A DNA stretch of 64,000 nucleotides. It comes from Pseudanabaena biceps (GTDB taxonomy: Bacteria > Cyanobacteriota > Cyanobacteriia > Pseudanabaenales > Pseudanabaenaceae). The translations under genes and the position numbers were made by a program. Positions 27,661 to 36,671 of this stretch are shown piece by piece. The notes beneath the pieces were generated by a model. That model was given only the letters and a program-made list of their open reading frames with translations, had not been told where the DNA came from and ran no database searches. The stretch is taken from positions 186,001-250,000 of the forward strand of contig JAATWA010000001.1 of assembly GCA_013361095.1 (NCBI GenBank), read 5' to 3'. The number at the start of each line of letters is the position of its first letter. Positions within the stretch are counted from its first letter, which is position 1.

Positions 27661-28079
27661 GGGGAATTTACCCAACTACTAACTCCATCTAGCCAAAATT
27701 CTTTTTTCCAAATCGGGGCTTCAACCTTCAAAGTATCGATCGCGTAGCGGCAGGCTTCAAATGCCTCAACACGGTGCGGCGATCCAACAGCAACCAAAAC
27801 GCTGATCTCGCCAATTTTAAGTTTGCCAAGACGATGATGAATCACCACCTCGGTAATGCTGGGGAAATTTAGATGACAGCGATCGCTAATTTCTTTAAAA
27901 ACCTGTAAAGCCATTGGCTCATAGGCTTGATAGTCCAGATAGTCAACTGCACGCCCCCCCGTTTGGTTGCGTACCATACCACTCATCAAAACCACCGCGC
28001 CATTCCGCGCATTGTCGGCGATCGCATAGACCGCCATTACATCTAAAACGTCGTAAGTTAGTCGAAATTTACTACTCAT
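27654..28079 (-). CDS. moaE: Molybdopterin synthase catalytic subunit MoaE
   Basis: 141 residues. With MoaD, MoaE adds two sulfurs to cyclic pyranopterin in molybdenum-cofactor synthesis. Recognised by GAVVLMSGMVRNQTGGRAVDYLDYQAYEPMA, the basic HHRLGKLKIGE, SPHRVEAFEACRYAIDTLK and the catalytic lysine motif APIWKKEFWLDG. No moaD or other moa gene is adjacent in the window. The stop lies inside a palindrome. Confidence 0.95.
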   Translation of the reverse strand: MSSKFRLTYDVLDVMAVYAIADNARNGAVVLMSGMVRNQTGGRAVDYLDYQAYEPMALQVFKEISDRCHLNFPSITEVVIHHRLGKLKIGEISVLVAVGSPHRVEAFEACRYAIDTLKVEAPIWKKEFWLDGVSSWVNSPV

Positions 28080-28127
28080 AGATCATCAGAAATCTCTCCA
28101 GACCTTAACTAGAGACATCTCTCTTGG

Positions 28128-28259
28128 TTAATCTTCGTGTTCTTCAAACTGATCAATCAATCCTTTGTTAGCGGGACCAAACGACACATATATCGCATAT
28201 GCAGTCAAACAAATTACACTGACGGCAACAGTTACCGCGATCGAAGTTGCATTTTCCAT
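28128..28259 (-). CDS. psbN: Photosystem II protein PsbN
   Basis: 43 residues, exactly the usual length. A single N-terminal membrane helix (SIAVTVAVSVICLTAYAIYV) is followed by FGPANKGLIDQFEEHED, matching the PsbN tail. PsbN assists photosystem II assembly and repair and is not a subunit of the mature complex. It is divergent from psbH, the conserved cyanobacterial and plastid arrangement, with the shared promoter region between 28260 and 28352. Confidence 0.97.
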   Translation of the reverse strand: MENATSIAVTVAVSVICLTAYAIYVSFGPANKGLIDQFEEHED

Positions 28260-28352
28260 GAATTGAGCCAATAGTTTTGAGTTATTCTTAATTATAATTA
28301 TACTGTTTTGTAATAATCCCTTTAATAAACAAAAAGTTTATACAAAAAAATT
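28260..28352. promoter_or_regulatory. Divergent psbN/psbH promoter region
   Basis: 93-bp AT-rich spacer between two divergent starts. It includes runs such as TTATAATTATACTG that could serve as -10 elements for either gene. No exact promoter assignment is possible by eye. Confidence 0.5.
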
Positions 28353-28547
28353 ATGTCACAACGCACTTGGCTCGGCGATATTCTCAGACCTTTAAATGCA
28401 GAGTACGGTAAAGTTTCTCGCGGTTGGGGAACCACCCCACTCATGGCGGTATTTATGGCTTTATTTCTAGTATTTTTGGTCATTATCCTTCAGTTGTATA
28501 ACTCTTCCTTGCTGCTTGACGGGGTTAACCTCAACTGGGGCGGCTAA
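28353..28547 (+). CDS. psbH: Photosystem II phosphoprotein PsbH
   Basis: 64 residues. A short N-terminal cytoplasmic part ([27 protein letters not shown]) leads into one thylakoid helix ([18 protein letters not shown]) and a lumenal [10 protein letters not shown] end. PsbH stabilises the QB region and bicarbonate binding of photosystem II. Cyanobacterial forms lack the plant N-terminal phosphorylation extension, as here. A perfect palindrome follows 11 nt after the stop. Confidence 0.97.
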   Translation: MSQRTWLGDILRPLNAEYGKVSRGWGTTPLMAVFMALFLVFLVIILQLYNSSLLLDGVNLNWGG

Positions 28548-28558
28548 TTCTTAGCTCT

Positions 28559-28605
28559 TGCACATAGTTTAAAGGCACGCAAAGCGTGCCTTTAAACTAT
28601 GTGCA
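28559..28605. terminator. Perfect palindrome after psbH, 22-bp arms, AAA loop
   Basis: Core GGCACGC-AAA-GCGTGCC with arms starting TGCACATAGTTTAAA. It starts 11 nt after the psbH stop and probably acts as its terminator, though without a clean U-run. Confidence 0.85.
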
Positions 28606-28674
28606 GGGTTTGATTTGTAATTTTTAAAAACTACAAATTTCTTGCATTATTTACAGCCTCAATGGGCTTTATGT

Positions 28675-28729
28675 AACCCAAGAAATTTTCCAGAAGGCTA
28701 TGCCAGCCTTTTGAAAAATTTCTTGGGTT
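28675..28729. repeat. Imperfect palindrome upstream of tatA
   Basis: Outer 15-bp arms (AACCCAAGAAATTTT) are perfect; the inner AAGGCT/AGCCTT stem is interrupted. It looks like a partly decayed family member. Confidence 0.8.
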
Positions 28730-28785
28730 TTAAGAAGGCGCTTAGCGCTATAAACTTCTCGTATACTTGAGGTCATCGTAAGACA

Positions 28786-29103
28786 ATGAATATTTTTGGT
28801 ATCGGCTTGCCCGAAATGATTTTGATCATGCTAGTTGCGCTATTAATTTTTGGTCCTAAAAAGTTGCCAGAGATAGGACGCAGTATGGGCAAGGCAATCA
28901 AAGGATTTCAAGATGCTTCACGGGAATTTGAGTCAGAATTTAAAAAAGAAGCAGATCGTTTAGAGCCAGTTCCTGCTGCCCCTGTTGCCACTACAACACC
29001 CATCCCTCAGACAGAACAGCCAACCGTTGAAGTTGGTGCTACTCCCGTAGCCGTAGCAACTAGCGAAGAAACTAAACAGGTCACGATCGCGGCGGATGTC
29101 TGA
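28786..29103 (+). CDS. tatA: Sec-independent translocase subunit TatA
   Basis: 105 residues. One N-terminal helix (GLPEMILIMLVALLIF) leads through the FGPKKLPEIGRSMGKAIKGF hinge and amphipathic helix into an unstructured Pro/Thr/Ala-rich tail. TatA oligomers form the twin-arginine export pore in plasma and thylakoid membranes. The TatA/TatE type is favoured over TatB by the FGP hinge. Its last 8 nt overlap the pth start, so the two genes are translationally coupled. Confidence 0.95.
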   Translation: MNIFGIGLPEMILIMLVALLIFGPKKLPEIGRSMGKAIKGFQDASREFESEFKKEADRLEPVPAAPVATTTPIPQTEQPTVEVGATPVAVATSEETKQVTIAADV

Positions 29104-29731
29104 AAATCAATCAATTCAACTGATCGTGGGACTGGGCAACCCTGGCACTGAGTATGAGCGAACTCGCCATAACATTGGTTTTATGGCGATCGACAAACTT
29201 GCCAGTTCTTGGTCAGTCTCAATGGGAAAAGAAAAAAGATTTTATGGCATCTTTGGTGAGAGCAGACTTTCTAACCGACTGTCTGCGGGCGGAAAGATCC
29301 GTCTAGTTAAGCCAACTACTTACATGAATGCGTCTGGGCAGTCGGTTCGCGCCTGTGCCGATTGGTTTAAATGTGCGCCCGAAAAAATCTTAGTCATCTA
29401 TGACGATATGGATCTGCCCCTTGGTAAGTTGCGCTTGCGTCCGTCAGGGTCAGCAGGGGGACATAATGGCATGAAGTCAATTATTTCTCACCTCGGCACC
29501 CAGAATTTTCCTCGGTTGCGTCTGGGCATTGGTCGTGGTGGTGAAGACCAAGCGATCGCGACTAAGGCTAATCAAAATGTGACGGGGCATGTTTTAGGAG
29601 GATTCACTGCTACAGAAACCAAAGCCCTAACTGAGATCCTCAATTTAACTGAATTGACAGTCAGCAGTATCTTCACAGATGGACTAGAAAAAGCTATGAG
29701 CCTCTATAACAGTCGCAGCATAGAGATTTAA
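29096..29731 (+). CDS. pth: Peptidyl-tRNA hydrolase
   Basis: 211 residues. Releases tRNA from dropped peptidyl-tRNA. Catalytic and binding residues are visible: GLGNPGTEYERTRHNIGF (Asn and catalytic His), PTTYMNASGQSV, and VIYDDMDLPLGKLRLRPSGSAGGHNGMKSI (catalytic Asp). The ATG lies inside the end of tatA. A 24-bp palindrome GATTTAAACAAT... at 29725-29748 spans the stop, followed by the larger palindrome 29754-29810. Confidence 0.96.
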   Translation: MSENQSIQLIVGLGNPGTEYERTRHNIGFMAIDKLASSWSVSMGKEKRFYGIFGESRLSNRLSAGGKIRLVKPTTYMNASGQSVRACADWFKCAPEKILVIYDDMDLPLGKLRLRPSGSAGGHNGMKSIISHLGTQNFPRLRLGIGRGGEDQAIATKANQNVTGHVLGGFTATETKALTEILNLTELTVSSIFTDGLEKAMSLYNSRSIEI

Positions 29732-29753
29732 ACAATATTGTTTAAATCAAACT

Positions 29754-29810
29754 AACCAAGAATTTTTTTAAAAGTGTTGCTTTGCAACACTTTTAAAAAA
29801 ATTCTTGGTT
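29754..29810. terminator. Perfect palindrome after pth, 27-bp arms, TTT loop
   Basis: Core AAGTGTTGC-TTT-GCAACACTT with outer AACCAAGAATTTTTTT. Same sub-family as 36152-36206, 38835-38885 and 41914-41976. Confidence 0.92.
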
Positions 29811-29977
29811 CGGATTTGAGCGCAAAGCGCCATAAATTGAATTTGACTACAGCGCCAAGAGTCGTAAAGTTGGCGTTAGCTCTAAAATTTGCTACATCAT
29901 GCGATCGCTAGCAGGGTAATCTTAAATTAAGCGCCATTTGGTGCATTTGATCATGTGGGAAAGTTTTAAGGATTGAA

Positions 29978-30811
29978 ATGAAGTCATATTTGGCGGCCGC
30001 CGTACAAATGACCAGTGTCTCAGATGTAGACAAGAATCTTGCTCAAGCAGAAGATTTGATCCAACTGGCCGTAAATCGAGGTGCAGAACTAGTTTGTTTA
30101 CCAGAGAATTTTTCTTTCTTAGGTGATGAAGTCGAAAAGACCAGACTTTCTACAGAAATTGCTGAAAAAAGTGAAAAGTTTTTAATTAAGGTGGCTCAAC
30201 GCTATCAAATTTTGTTGCTTGGCGGTGGGTTTCCCGTGCCAGTGGCAACTCTTGAGAATGCATCGCCAATCAAAATGTATAACACGGCTTTGTTAATTGG
30301 TCGCGAAGGCGAAGAGCTGGCTCGTTATCGGAAGATGCATCTATTCGATGTCAACCTCCCTGACGGCAATACCTATCAAGAGTCGGCAACCGTCCTTGCA
30401 GGTACAGAATCCCCGCCTATATACATTTCTGAGAAATATGGCAATCTTGGTCTATCAGTTTGCTACGACGTGAGGTTCCCAGAGCTATATCGTTATCTGT
30501 CACAAAATGGCGCAAATGTATTGTTTGTTCCCGCGGCTTTCACGGCTTTCACGGGCAAAGACCACTGGCAAGTTTTACTACAAGCAAGGGCGATCGAAAA
30601 TACTAGCTATGTAATTGCTCCTGCTCAGGTGGGGATGCATACCCCACGCCGCCAATCCCACGGTCACGCTATGATCGTTGACCCTTGGGGGATTGTGCTG
30701 GCTGATGCTGGCGATCGCACTGGTGTAGCGATCGCGGAGATACAACCCTCGCGCATCGATCAAATTCGTCGTCAGATGCCATGTCTCCAACATCGCACCT
30801 TTGCCTGTTGA
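29978..30811 (+). CDS. Nitrilase-superfamily amidase (Nit1/Nit2 type)
   Basis: 277 residues. The Cys-Glu-Lys triad is visible: Glu43 in CLPENFSFLG, Lys in YRKMHLFDVN, and Cys in LSVCYDVRFPELYR. The DVRFPELYR context matches the Nit branch that hydrolyses deaminated glutathione or alpha-ketoglutaramate (metabolite repair), so one of these is the likely substrate. It is cytosolic and monocistronic. A 30-bp hairpin (30813-30842) follows directly. Confidence 0.9.
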   Translation: MKSYLAAAVQMTSVSDVDKNLAQAEDLIQLAVNRGAELVCLPENFSFLGDEVEKTRLSTEIAEKSEKFLIKVAQRYQILLLGGGFPVPVATLENASPIKMYNTALLIGREGEELARYRKMHLFDVNLPDGNTYQESATVLAGTESPPIYISEKYGNLGLSVCYDVRFPELYRYLSQNGANVLFVPAAFTAFTGKDHWQVLLQARAIENTSYVIAPAQVGMHTPRRQSHGHAMIVDPWGIVLADAGDRTGVAIAEIQPSRIDQIRRQMPCLQHRTFAC

Positions 30812-30812
30812 A

Positions 30813-30842
30813 GATAATTTCTGTCATTGGACAGAAATTATC
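30813..30842. terminator. Hairpin directly after the nitrilase stop
   Basis: 13-bp perfect arms GATAATTTCTGTC around ATTG, beginning 2 nt past the stop. It lacks the GC core of the main family. Confidence 0.8.
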
Positions 30843-30854
30843 ACTGCCGCTTAT

Positions 30855-30907
30855 ACAAAACCCAAGAGAGATAAGGCGCTTCGCGCCTTATCTCTCTTGG
30901 GTTTTGT
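30855..30907. repeat. Perfect palindrome, 25-bp arms, TTC loop
   Basis: Core ATAAGGCGC-TTC-GCGCCTTAT with outer ACAAAACCCAAGAGAG. It is the second hairpin after the nitrilase gene. Confidence 0.92.
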
Positions 30908-31051
30908 GTTCTGATGCTATTTTTTGGTGAGGCGATCGCTTAAAAGAAGATATTTGCTCTAATTTTGATAGCCAAGTGAGATATGTATTAAAATTATGAC
31001 AATTACGTCAAAAAAATTTTGACGAAGAATTTTAATAACCATAATATGAAA

Positions 31052-31098
31052 AGCTAAAACCTGTGACACACGCTGCTCGTGCGCCGCAGGTTTCAGCT
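31052..31098. repeat. Degenerate hairpin upstream of the GNAT gene
   Basis: 12-bp arms AGCTAAAACCTG with one mismatch around a 23-nt GC-rich centre. It resembles the decayed structure at 50355-50395. Confidence 0.6.
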
Positions 31099-31198
31099 CT
31101 AATTAGCTAACTACTATTTATCTTCAAATTTCTAGCTTGTCAAAGCCTAGTCTAAGTTTTTCTTAAGCCTCATCAAATCTCTTTCTGGCACGAGCGTT

Positions 31199-32383
31199 AT
31201 GCAATCTTTTCCATTGCTTGGCAATACAATTCGTCCGCTTCAACATCGCGATCTAGAGATTATTCAGCGATTTGCGTCGCCCCATGATCTTGAACAAATC
31301 GCGGTTAGCGATCTCAGCGGTTGCCGCAGTCGCCAAAAAATCAGCTTGCACCAATTGGCAAGTTGGCTACCTGCGCCAGTGCAAACCCTGCTCAATCCCT
31401 ATGTGCGTTCCTATGTGTCGGAATGCAATGGCGTGATTCAAGGATTTATCAGGGTTTCCCCGTTTAATGAAAACAGCAGTACTTGGCAGATTGATCGAGT
31501 AGTGGTGCTGCCTGAGGCTCAGAATGGTCAACACAATGTCGGGACACAGTTAATTCGCTATTGCTTAGAATCTTGCTTAGAAGCAAGGACATGGGTACTG
31601 CAAGTTGACATTAATCAAAAAGATACGATCGCGCTCTATCGTCAGAATGGATTTCAACCTTTAGCTCAGTTTACTGATTGGGAAATTGGCAGTGAAGGTC
31701 TGCTAGAACTAGCTCAACATTCTCCTGATCTGCCTAATCTCATGCCCGTCAGCAATGCGGATGCTAGCTTGCTGTATCAACTGGACACGGCAGCCATGCC
31801 ACCGCAGATTAGACAGGTCTACGATCTGAATATTAATGACTTTCGAGCTAAGACCATCGATAAGTTGATCAATCATGGCTCATTGCTGATTAATCAGTTA
31901 CAGGATATCTCTGGCTATGTCTATGAGCCACAGCGTAAAGCCGCGATCGGTTATTTTTATTTGCTGCTACAACGTCCCACGGTCAATCAGCCCAATGAAA
32001 AACTACTTCATCATTGCCAACTTACTGTGCATCCTGCGTATACATGGCTCTATCCTGAGTTGACCTCTCAGATTGCCCAAATTATTGTCAATCAATCTCC
32101 TGAAAAATCAGTTGAGAATGTGAGCTTACAGCTTTCTTCGGCAGACTACCAACCAGAGCGTGAAGATTATTTAGAAGGGATCCAAGCCCAAAGACAAGGA
32201 CATTCTTTGTTGATGGCTCGTTCTGTATGGCATAAGATCCGCGAAACTAAGCCTGTGCTGGATGGCTTGCAATTATCAAGAATGTTATCGGGATTACAAC
32301 CTACACAAAAGCCAATTCCTGGAAGAATTGAGACATTGCCGCCCCATCAACATACGCATCAGCACACTGATGAACCACTCTAA
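31199..32383 (+). CDS. GNAT-family acetyltransferase-like protein upstream of cphA
   Basis: 394 residues. The N-terminal ~160 residues look like a GNAT fold: IRPLQHRDLEIIQRFA, a core strand IDRVVVLPEAQNGQHNVGTQLIRYCLE (acetyl-CoA loop position, degenerate), and ALYRQNGFQPLAQFTDWE. The rest (~165-394) is a second, unrecognised domain with a His-rich tail (HQHTHQHT). The substrate is unknown. It lies 142 bp upstream of cyanophycin synthetase on the same strand; a link to nitrogen storage is only suggested by position. Confidence 0.7.
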   Translation: MQSFPLLGNTIRPLQHRDLEIIQRFASPHDLEQIAVSDLSGCRSRQKISLHQLASWLPAPVQTLLNPYVRSYVSECNGVIQGFIRVSPFNENSSTWQIDRVVVLPEAQNGQHNVGTQLIRYCLESCLEARTWVLQVDINQKDTIALYRQNGFQPLAQFTDWEIGSEGLLELAQHSPDLPNLMPVSNADASLLYQLDTAAMPPQIRQVYDLNINDFRAKTIDKLINHGSLLINQLQDISGYVYEPQRKAAIGYFYLLLQRPTVNQPNEKLLHHCQLTVHPAYTWLYPELTSQIAQIIVNQSPEKSVENVSLQLSSADYQPEREDYLEGIQAQRQGHSLLMARSVWHKIRETKPVLDGLQLSRMLSGLQPTQKPIPGRIETLPPHQHTHQHTDEPL

Positions 32384-32525
32384 CTAGCGGACTGAAAAAT
32401 TGTGGGTAAATTTTGGCTAACCGATCTAATTTTGGTTTAATTTATACAAAATGAAGATCCACAAGATCGTTAGGATTAATTACTGGACATTTAGGCATTG
32501 GATGCACTTTTAAAAACGCTTGACT

Positions 32526-35117
32526 ATGAAAATTCTCAAAATCCAGACATTACGCGGTCCCAACTATTGGAGTATCCAACGACAGCAACTTGTAGTTGTG
32601 CGGTTAGATTTGGAGGATTTTCAAGTACAACGTACTAGCTTTTATCAAAACCTATGTAAGGTTTTGCCAAGTCTTGCAGGCAAAGATATTGCTCAAAGTA
32701 CGGATATAACTGATGCTGATTTCTTGGCTGGAATAGTCAAAGATATTGCGATCGCCATGCAGGGATATGTCGGAATGAAGGTAGAGTTTGGCACGATCAA
32801 GCCTACTGTTGAAAAAAATGTTTATCAAGTTGTCTTTGAATATGTAACCGAAGGGGCGGGGCGCTACGCAGCAAGAGCTGCTGTCAGAATTTGCACAAGC
32901 ATCTTAGAAACTGGGGTCTACGCCACCCATGAGCTACAGGAAGATCTCAAGGATCTTAGAGATATTCGTCTAGATGGGCAGTTAGGGCCGAGTACTGAGT
33001 CCATCGTTGCCGAAGCTAAATCCAGAAAAATCCCTTGGTTAGAGATCGGTAGTCGAGCCATGATTCAACTTGGTTATGGTGTTAACCAAAGTCGCATTCA
33101 AGCCACTTTATCCAATAAAACAGGGATTTTGGCGGTAGAGCTAGCCTGTGATAAGGAAGGGACTAAAAGTATCTTACGGGCTTCAGGAATACCAGTGCCG
33201 AGGGGAACAACGATCCGATCGCCAAAGTATTTGGAAGAGGCGATCGTGGAAGTGGGAGGATTCCCAATCGTGATCAAGCCTCTCAGTGGCAATCATGGTC
33301 GAGGAATTACTATTGATGTCCGCACTTTCAAAGAAGCCCTTGATGCATTTGATATGGCGCAGGAAGTTTCTGAAGAAGTAATTATTGAACGCTTCCATAC
33401 AGGACGCGATCATCGTGTACTAGTCATCAATGGCAAATTTGTAGCTGTTGCTGAGCGCGTTCCTGCTAATGTCACAGGAGATGGGGTATCCACCATCTCC
33501 CAACTAATCGAAATCACCAACCAAGATCCCCGTCGTGGTGATGGTCACGACAATGTATTGACCCGCATCGAAATTGATCGTACCAGTATGGATATTCTGG
33601 TGAGACAGGGCTTCACCTTAGAATCTGTACCGCCTAACGGTCAAATTTGTTATCTCAAGGCAACCGCCAACCTTAGTACTGGTGGTGTATCTGTAGACCG
33701 TACCGATGAGATTCATCCTGAAAATATTTGGTTGGCAGAGCGGGTGGCTCGCATCATCGGTTTAGATATCGCAGGTATCGATGTGGTTACTGAAGATATT
33801 TCTAAGCCTGTGCGCGAAACTGACGGCGCGATCGTCGAAGTCAATGCTGCACCTGGGTTTAGAATGCATACGAATCCTAGTATCGGAACACCGCGCAACG
33901 TTGCGGCTCCTGTAATCGATATGTTGTTCCCGCCGAACGCGCCCTCCAGAGTTCCCATCGTTGCTATTACAGGCACAAATGGTAAAACTACAACCACCAG
34001 ATTGATAGCTCACATCTTCAAGCAGACTGGTAAGCGCGTTGGCTTCACCACGACAGATGGTATTTATATTGGCGAGTTTTTAGCAGAAAAGGGTGATACT
34101 ACAGGGCCCTATAGCGCTCAAGTTATTCTTCGCGATCCCACAGTGGAAGTAGCAATTTTGGAAACGGCGCGGGGCGGTATTTTGCGATCGGGATTAGGTT
34201 TCGATGGTTGTGATGTCGGCGTAGTCATGAATGTCCAAGCTGACCACCTTGGTATTGGCGACATTGACACGATCGAAGACTTAGCAAGGCTAAAAAGCAC
34301 AGTTGCGAAGACGGTTTTACCCACTGGATACGCAATTCTCAATGCTGAAGATCCTCTAGTAGTGGCGATGGCTCAAGAAGTGGGAAGCAAAGTTGCTTAC
34401 TTCAGCATGAATCCTGAACTACCTTTGATCAAATCTCACATTGCCGCAGGTGGGCTAGCCGCTATTTATGAAGACGGATTTTTAACAATTGTCAAAGGTG
34501 ATTGGAAGCTACGAATTGAAGAAGCTGTAAATGTACCGCTCACGCTCGGTGGACGTGCTGCTTTTAATATTCAAAACTCTCTAGCCGCTAGTCTCGCCGC
34601 CTTTACTCAGGATGTGCAAATTGAGCAAATTCGCCAAGGACTGGCTACCTTTGTCGCTTCAGCCGCACAAACTCCCGGACGGATGAATTTGTTTGACTTG
34701 GGTAAATATCATGCTCTTGTGGACTATGCCCATAATCCTGCTGGCTTTAAAGCGATCGCCGAATTTATCCAGAAATGGGAAGGTGAAGCAATCGGTGTGA
34801 TTGGTGCGCCTGGCGATCGCCGCGATGAGGATATTGTGGAGTTAGGTCAACTGGCGGCGGCCATGTTTAGTCGCATCTTTATCAAAGAGGATAAAGATTT
34901 GCGCGGACGTGAGCCGCGTGTAGTTGCCGATCTACTACGTCAAGGCGTGGAAGAGATAAATAGCAATATTCCCTGCATTACAATTCTTGATGAAGCGGAA
35001 GCCCTCACGGCTGCTTTGGATAGCGCGACTCAGAGTAATTTAATTGTGGTGTTCCCAGATAAAGTGGATCTCGCAATTGGTATTATTGAATCGCGCAAGT
35101 CCAAACTGTTATCGTAA
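32526..35117 (+). CDS. cphA: Cyanophycin synthetase
   Basis: 863 residues from ATG 32526 (in-frame TTG 32520 is less likely; known homologues begin MKILKIQTLRGPNYWS). The enzyme polymerises aspartate and arginine without a ribosome into the nitrogen store cyanophycin. There is an N-terminal domain to ~160, then ATP-grasp ~215-475 (PIVIKPLSGNHGRGITI, VEVNAAPGFRMHTNPS) and a Mur-ligase-like domain with P-loop GTNGKTTTT near residue 483, then HNPAGFKAI and PGDRRDED. Length and all domains are normal. The sugar-kinase gene starts 9 nt after the stop. Cyanophycinase (cphB), often adjacent, is not here. Confidence 0.97.
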   Translation: MKILKIQTLRGPNYWSIQRQQLVVVRLDLEDFQVQRTSFYQNLCKVLPSLAGKDIAQSTDITDADFLAGIVKDIAIAMQGYVGMKVEFGTIKPTVEKNVYQVVFEYVTEGAGRYAARAAVRICTSILETGVYATHELQEDLKDLRDIRLDGQLGPSTESIVAEAKSRKIPWLEIGSRAMIQLGYGVNQSRIQATLSNKTGILAVELACDKEGTKSILRASGIPVPRGTTIRSPKYLEEAIVEVGGFPIVIKPLSGNHGRGITIDVRTFKEALDAFDMAQEVSEEVIIERFHTGRDHRVLVINGKFVAVAERVPANVTGDGVSTISQLIEITNQDPRRGDGHDNVLTRIEIDRTSMDILVRQGFTLESVPPNGQICYLKATANLSTGGVSVDRTDEIHPENIWLAERVARIIGLDIAGIDVVTEDISKPVRETDGAIVEVNAAPGFRMHTNPSIGTPRNVAAPVIDMLFPPNAPSRVPIVAITGTNGKTTTTRLIAHIFKQTGKRVGFTTTDGIYIGEFLAEKGDTTGPYSAQVILRDPTVEVAILETARGGILRSGLGFDGCDVGVVMNVQADHLGIGDIDTIEDLARLKSTVAKTVLPTGYAILNAEDPLVVAMAQEVGSKVAYFSMNPELPLIKSHIAAGGLAAIYEDGFLTIVKGDWKLRIEEAVNVPLTLGGRAAFNIQNSLAASLAAFTQDVQIEQIRQGLATFVASAAQTPGRMNLFDLGKYHALVDYAHNPAGFKAIAEFIQKWEGEAIGVIGAPGDRRDEDIVELGQLAAAMFSRIFIKEDKDLRGREPRVVADLLRQGVEEINSNIPCITILDEAEALTAALDSATQSNLIVVFPDKVDLAIGIIESRKSKLLS

Positions 35118-35126
35118 AGTCCGCCT

Positions 35127-36104
35127 ATGCCACGTGTAATCTGTCTTGGCGAAGTATTAATCGATCAAATAGCTGAAGATGTTGGTGTTCCCTACGAGCA
35201 AGTTAAATCTTGGAGTGCCTATTTTGGCGGTGCGCCTGCCAATGTGGCTTGTGGACTAGCTAAGCTTGGTACTCCCGTGAGTTTAATTAGTTGCGTGGGG
35301 CAAGATGCCGTAGGAACTGACTTACTCAAGCAGCTAGGGGCGGCAGGGGTTGAGACTTCGGGGGTGCAAGTACATCCCGAATCTGCAACCCGTCAAGTAT
35401 ATGTAACTCGTGATGCCCGTGGCGATCGCAGCTTTGATCGATTTAGTGGTGATGCGAATACGGTATTTGCTGACACGCTGATGACGGCTGAACATCTGCC
35501 CGAACATTTGTTTGCTGATGCTAAATTTTTAGTATTAGGAACATTGGGGTTAGCCAATCCACAGACCTCAAGGGCGATTGGTCGGGCGCTTAAGTTTGCT
35601 GAAAAATACTTTGTAAAGGTTATCGTTGATATTAATTGGCGAGCTATGTTCTGGAAAGATCCTGCCCAAATTCATCAGATCTTGCCAGTTTTATTAAAGT
35701 ACACAGATTTCCTAAAGTTAACCAAAGATGAAGCGAAACTCCTGTTTCGCTTAACTAGTCCTGCGGCGATCGCTCAAGCTTACAATCACCTCGAAGGTAT
35801 TTTGCTCACCAATGGTGATAAGGACTGCCGTTACTATTTAGGTGAAAAACAGGGTAAACATGCAGTTTATCCTGTTTATTCCACCGATACCACAGGGGCA
35901 GGTGACGCTTTTTTAGCCGCCTTTATTCATAGGATTTACCATCGCCCGATCACAGATTTATCTGATCCCAAGTTTGCCGATGGCGCGATCGCCTATGCCT
36001 GTGCCGCAGGTGCGCTAACCACTCTATCGATGGGAGCAATTTCTGCCCAACCCAGCGATCGGCAAATTCGCGAATTTCTAGCTATGCGTGAAGCTAAGCA
36101 TTAA
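35127..36104 (+). CDS. PfkB-family carbohydrate kinase (fructokinase-like)
   Basis: 325 residues. PfkB fold with the N-terminal glycine signature FGGAPANVACGLAKLG and the C-terminal DTTGAGDAFLAAF, which contains the catalytic aspartate. Closest by pattern to fructokinases (LGEVLIDQIA start, DINWRAMFW), so fructose is the likely but unproven substrate. It lies 9 nt after cphA and is probably its operon partner. Two palindromes follow the stop. Confidence 0.9.
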   Translation: MPRVICLGEVLIDQIAEDVGVPYEQVKSWSAYFGGAPANVACGLAKLGTPVSLISCVGQDAVGTDLLKQLGAAGVETSGVQVHPESATRQVYVTRDARGDRSFDRFSGDANTVFADTLMTAEHLPEHLFADAKFLVLGTLGLANPQTSRAIGRALKFAEKYFVKVIVDINWRAMFWKDPAQIHQILPVLLKYTDFLKLTKDEAKLLFRLTSPAAIAQAYNHLEGILLTNGDKDCRYYLGEKQGKHAVYPVYSTDTTGAGDAFLAAFIHRIYHRPITDLSDPKFADGAIAYACAAGALTTLSMGAISAQPSDRQIREFLAMREAKH

Positions 36105-36114
36105 TAAAGCCAAA

Positions 36115-36147
36115 GGAGAATTGCGGCGCTTCGCGCCGCAATTCTCC
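36115..36147. terminator. Perfect palindrome after the sugar kinase, 15-bp arms, TTC loop
   Basis: Core TTGCGGCGC-TTC-GCGCCGCAA, 11 nt after the stop. It is the first of two adjacent copies. Confidence 0.9.
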
Positions 36148-36151
36148 GACA

Positions 36152-36206
36152 AACCGAGAATTTTTTAAAAGTGTTGCAAAGCAACACTTTTAAAAAATTC
36201 TCGGTT
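36152..36206. repeat. Perfect palindrome, 26-bp arms, AAA loop
   Basis: Core AAGTGTTGC-AAA-GCAACACTT with outer AACCGAGAATTTTTT. Only 4 bp separate it from the preceding copy of another sub-family. Confidence 0.92.
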
Positions 36207-36297
36207 CGGGTTTGAGCGCTGTATGTCTTCACTTAGCTGGATATAGCTATAAATGCTTTGAGCTATAAACTATTTTTAAACGCACCTCTATAACTCT

Positions 36298-36612
36298 ATG
36301 CATTCTCTCTCTCTGCCCACATGGATCATCCATATTTCTAGCGTGATCGAATGGGCGATCGCAATTTGGCTCATTTGGAATTATGACAAACAAAATCCTA
36401 ATCGCGGCTGGCAGGGGCTAGCTTGGGCGATGTTCCCTGCGTTAGTTAGTGCGATGTGTGCGGTGACTTGGCACTTTTTTGATAATGCGGATTCCTTAGA
36501 ATGGTTAGTCACTGTGCAGGGAGCATTGACCTTAATCGGCAACAGTACATTAGCGATCGCCGCTTACCTAATCTGGAAAATATCTCGTAAGCCCCTCCAA
36601 CCCAAAGAATAA
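36298..36612 (+). CDS. Ycf49-like DUF2499 membrane protein
   Basis: 104 residues with about three membrane helices (WIIHISSVIEWAIAIWLIW, GLAWAMFPALVSAMCAVTWHFF, LTLIGNSTLAIAAYLIW). The LPTWIIHISSVIEWAIAIWLIW start is the Ycf49/DUF2499 signature found in cyanobacteria and plastids. Function is not established. A DUF3593 gene, its usual neighbour, follows at 36992, here split by a small convergent gene. Confidence 0.88.
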   Translation: MHSLSLPTWIIHISSVIEWAIAIWLIWNYDKQNPNRGWQGLAWAMFPALVSAMCAVTWHFFDNADSLEWLVTVQGALTLIGNSTLAIAAYLIWKISRKPLQPKE

Positions 36613-36671
36613 TGAGATCTGCTTTGTAGCGCAGCGAAGTCATGCCACACTCAATGATCGATGTCTAGAGA

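Larger units (their letters stand above)
30812..31198. other. Intergenic region after the nitrilase gene
   Basis: 387 bp without a gene. It holds hairpins 30813-30842, 30855-30907 and 31052-31098, a short palindrome GTCAAAAAAATTTTGAC near 31007, and the AT-rich leader of the GNAT gene. Confidence 0.8.
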
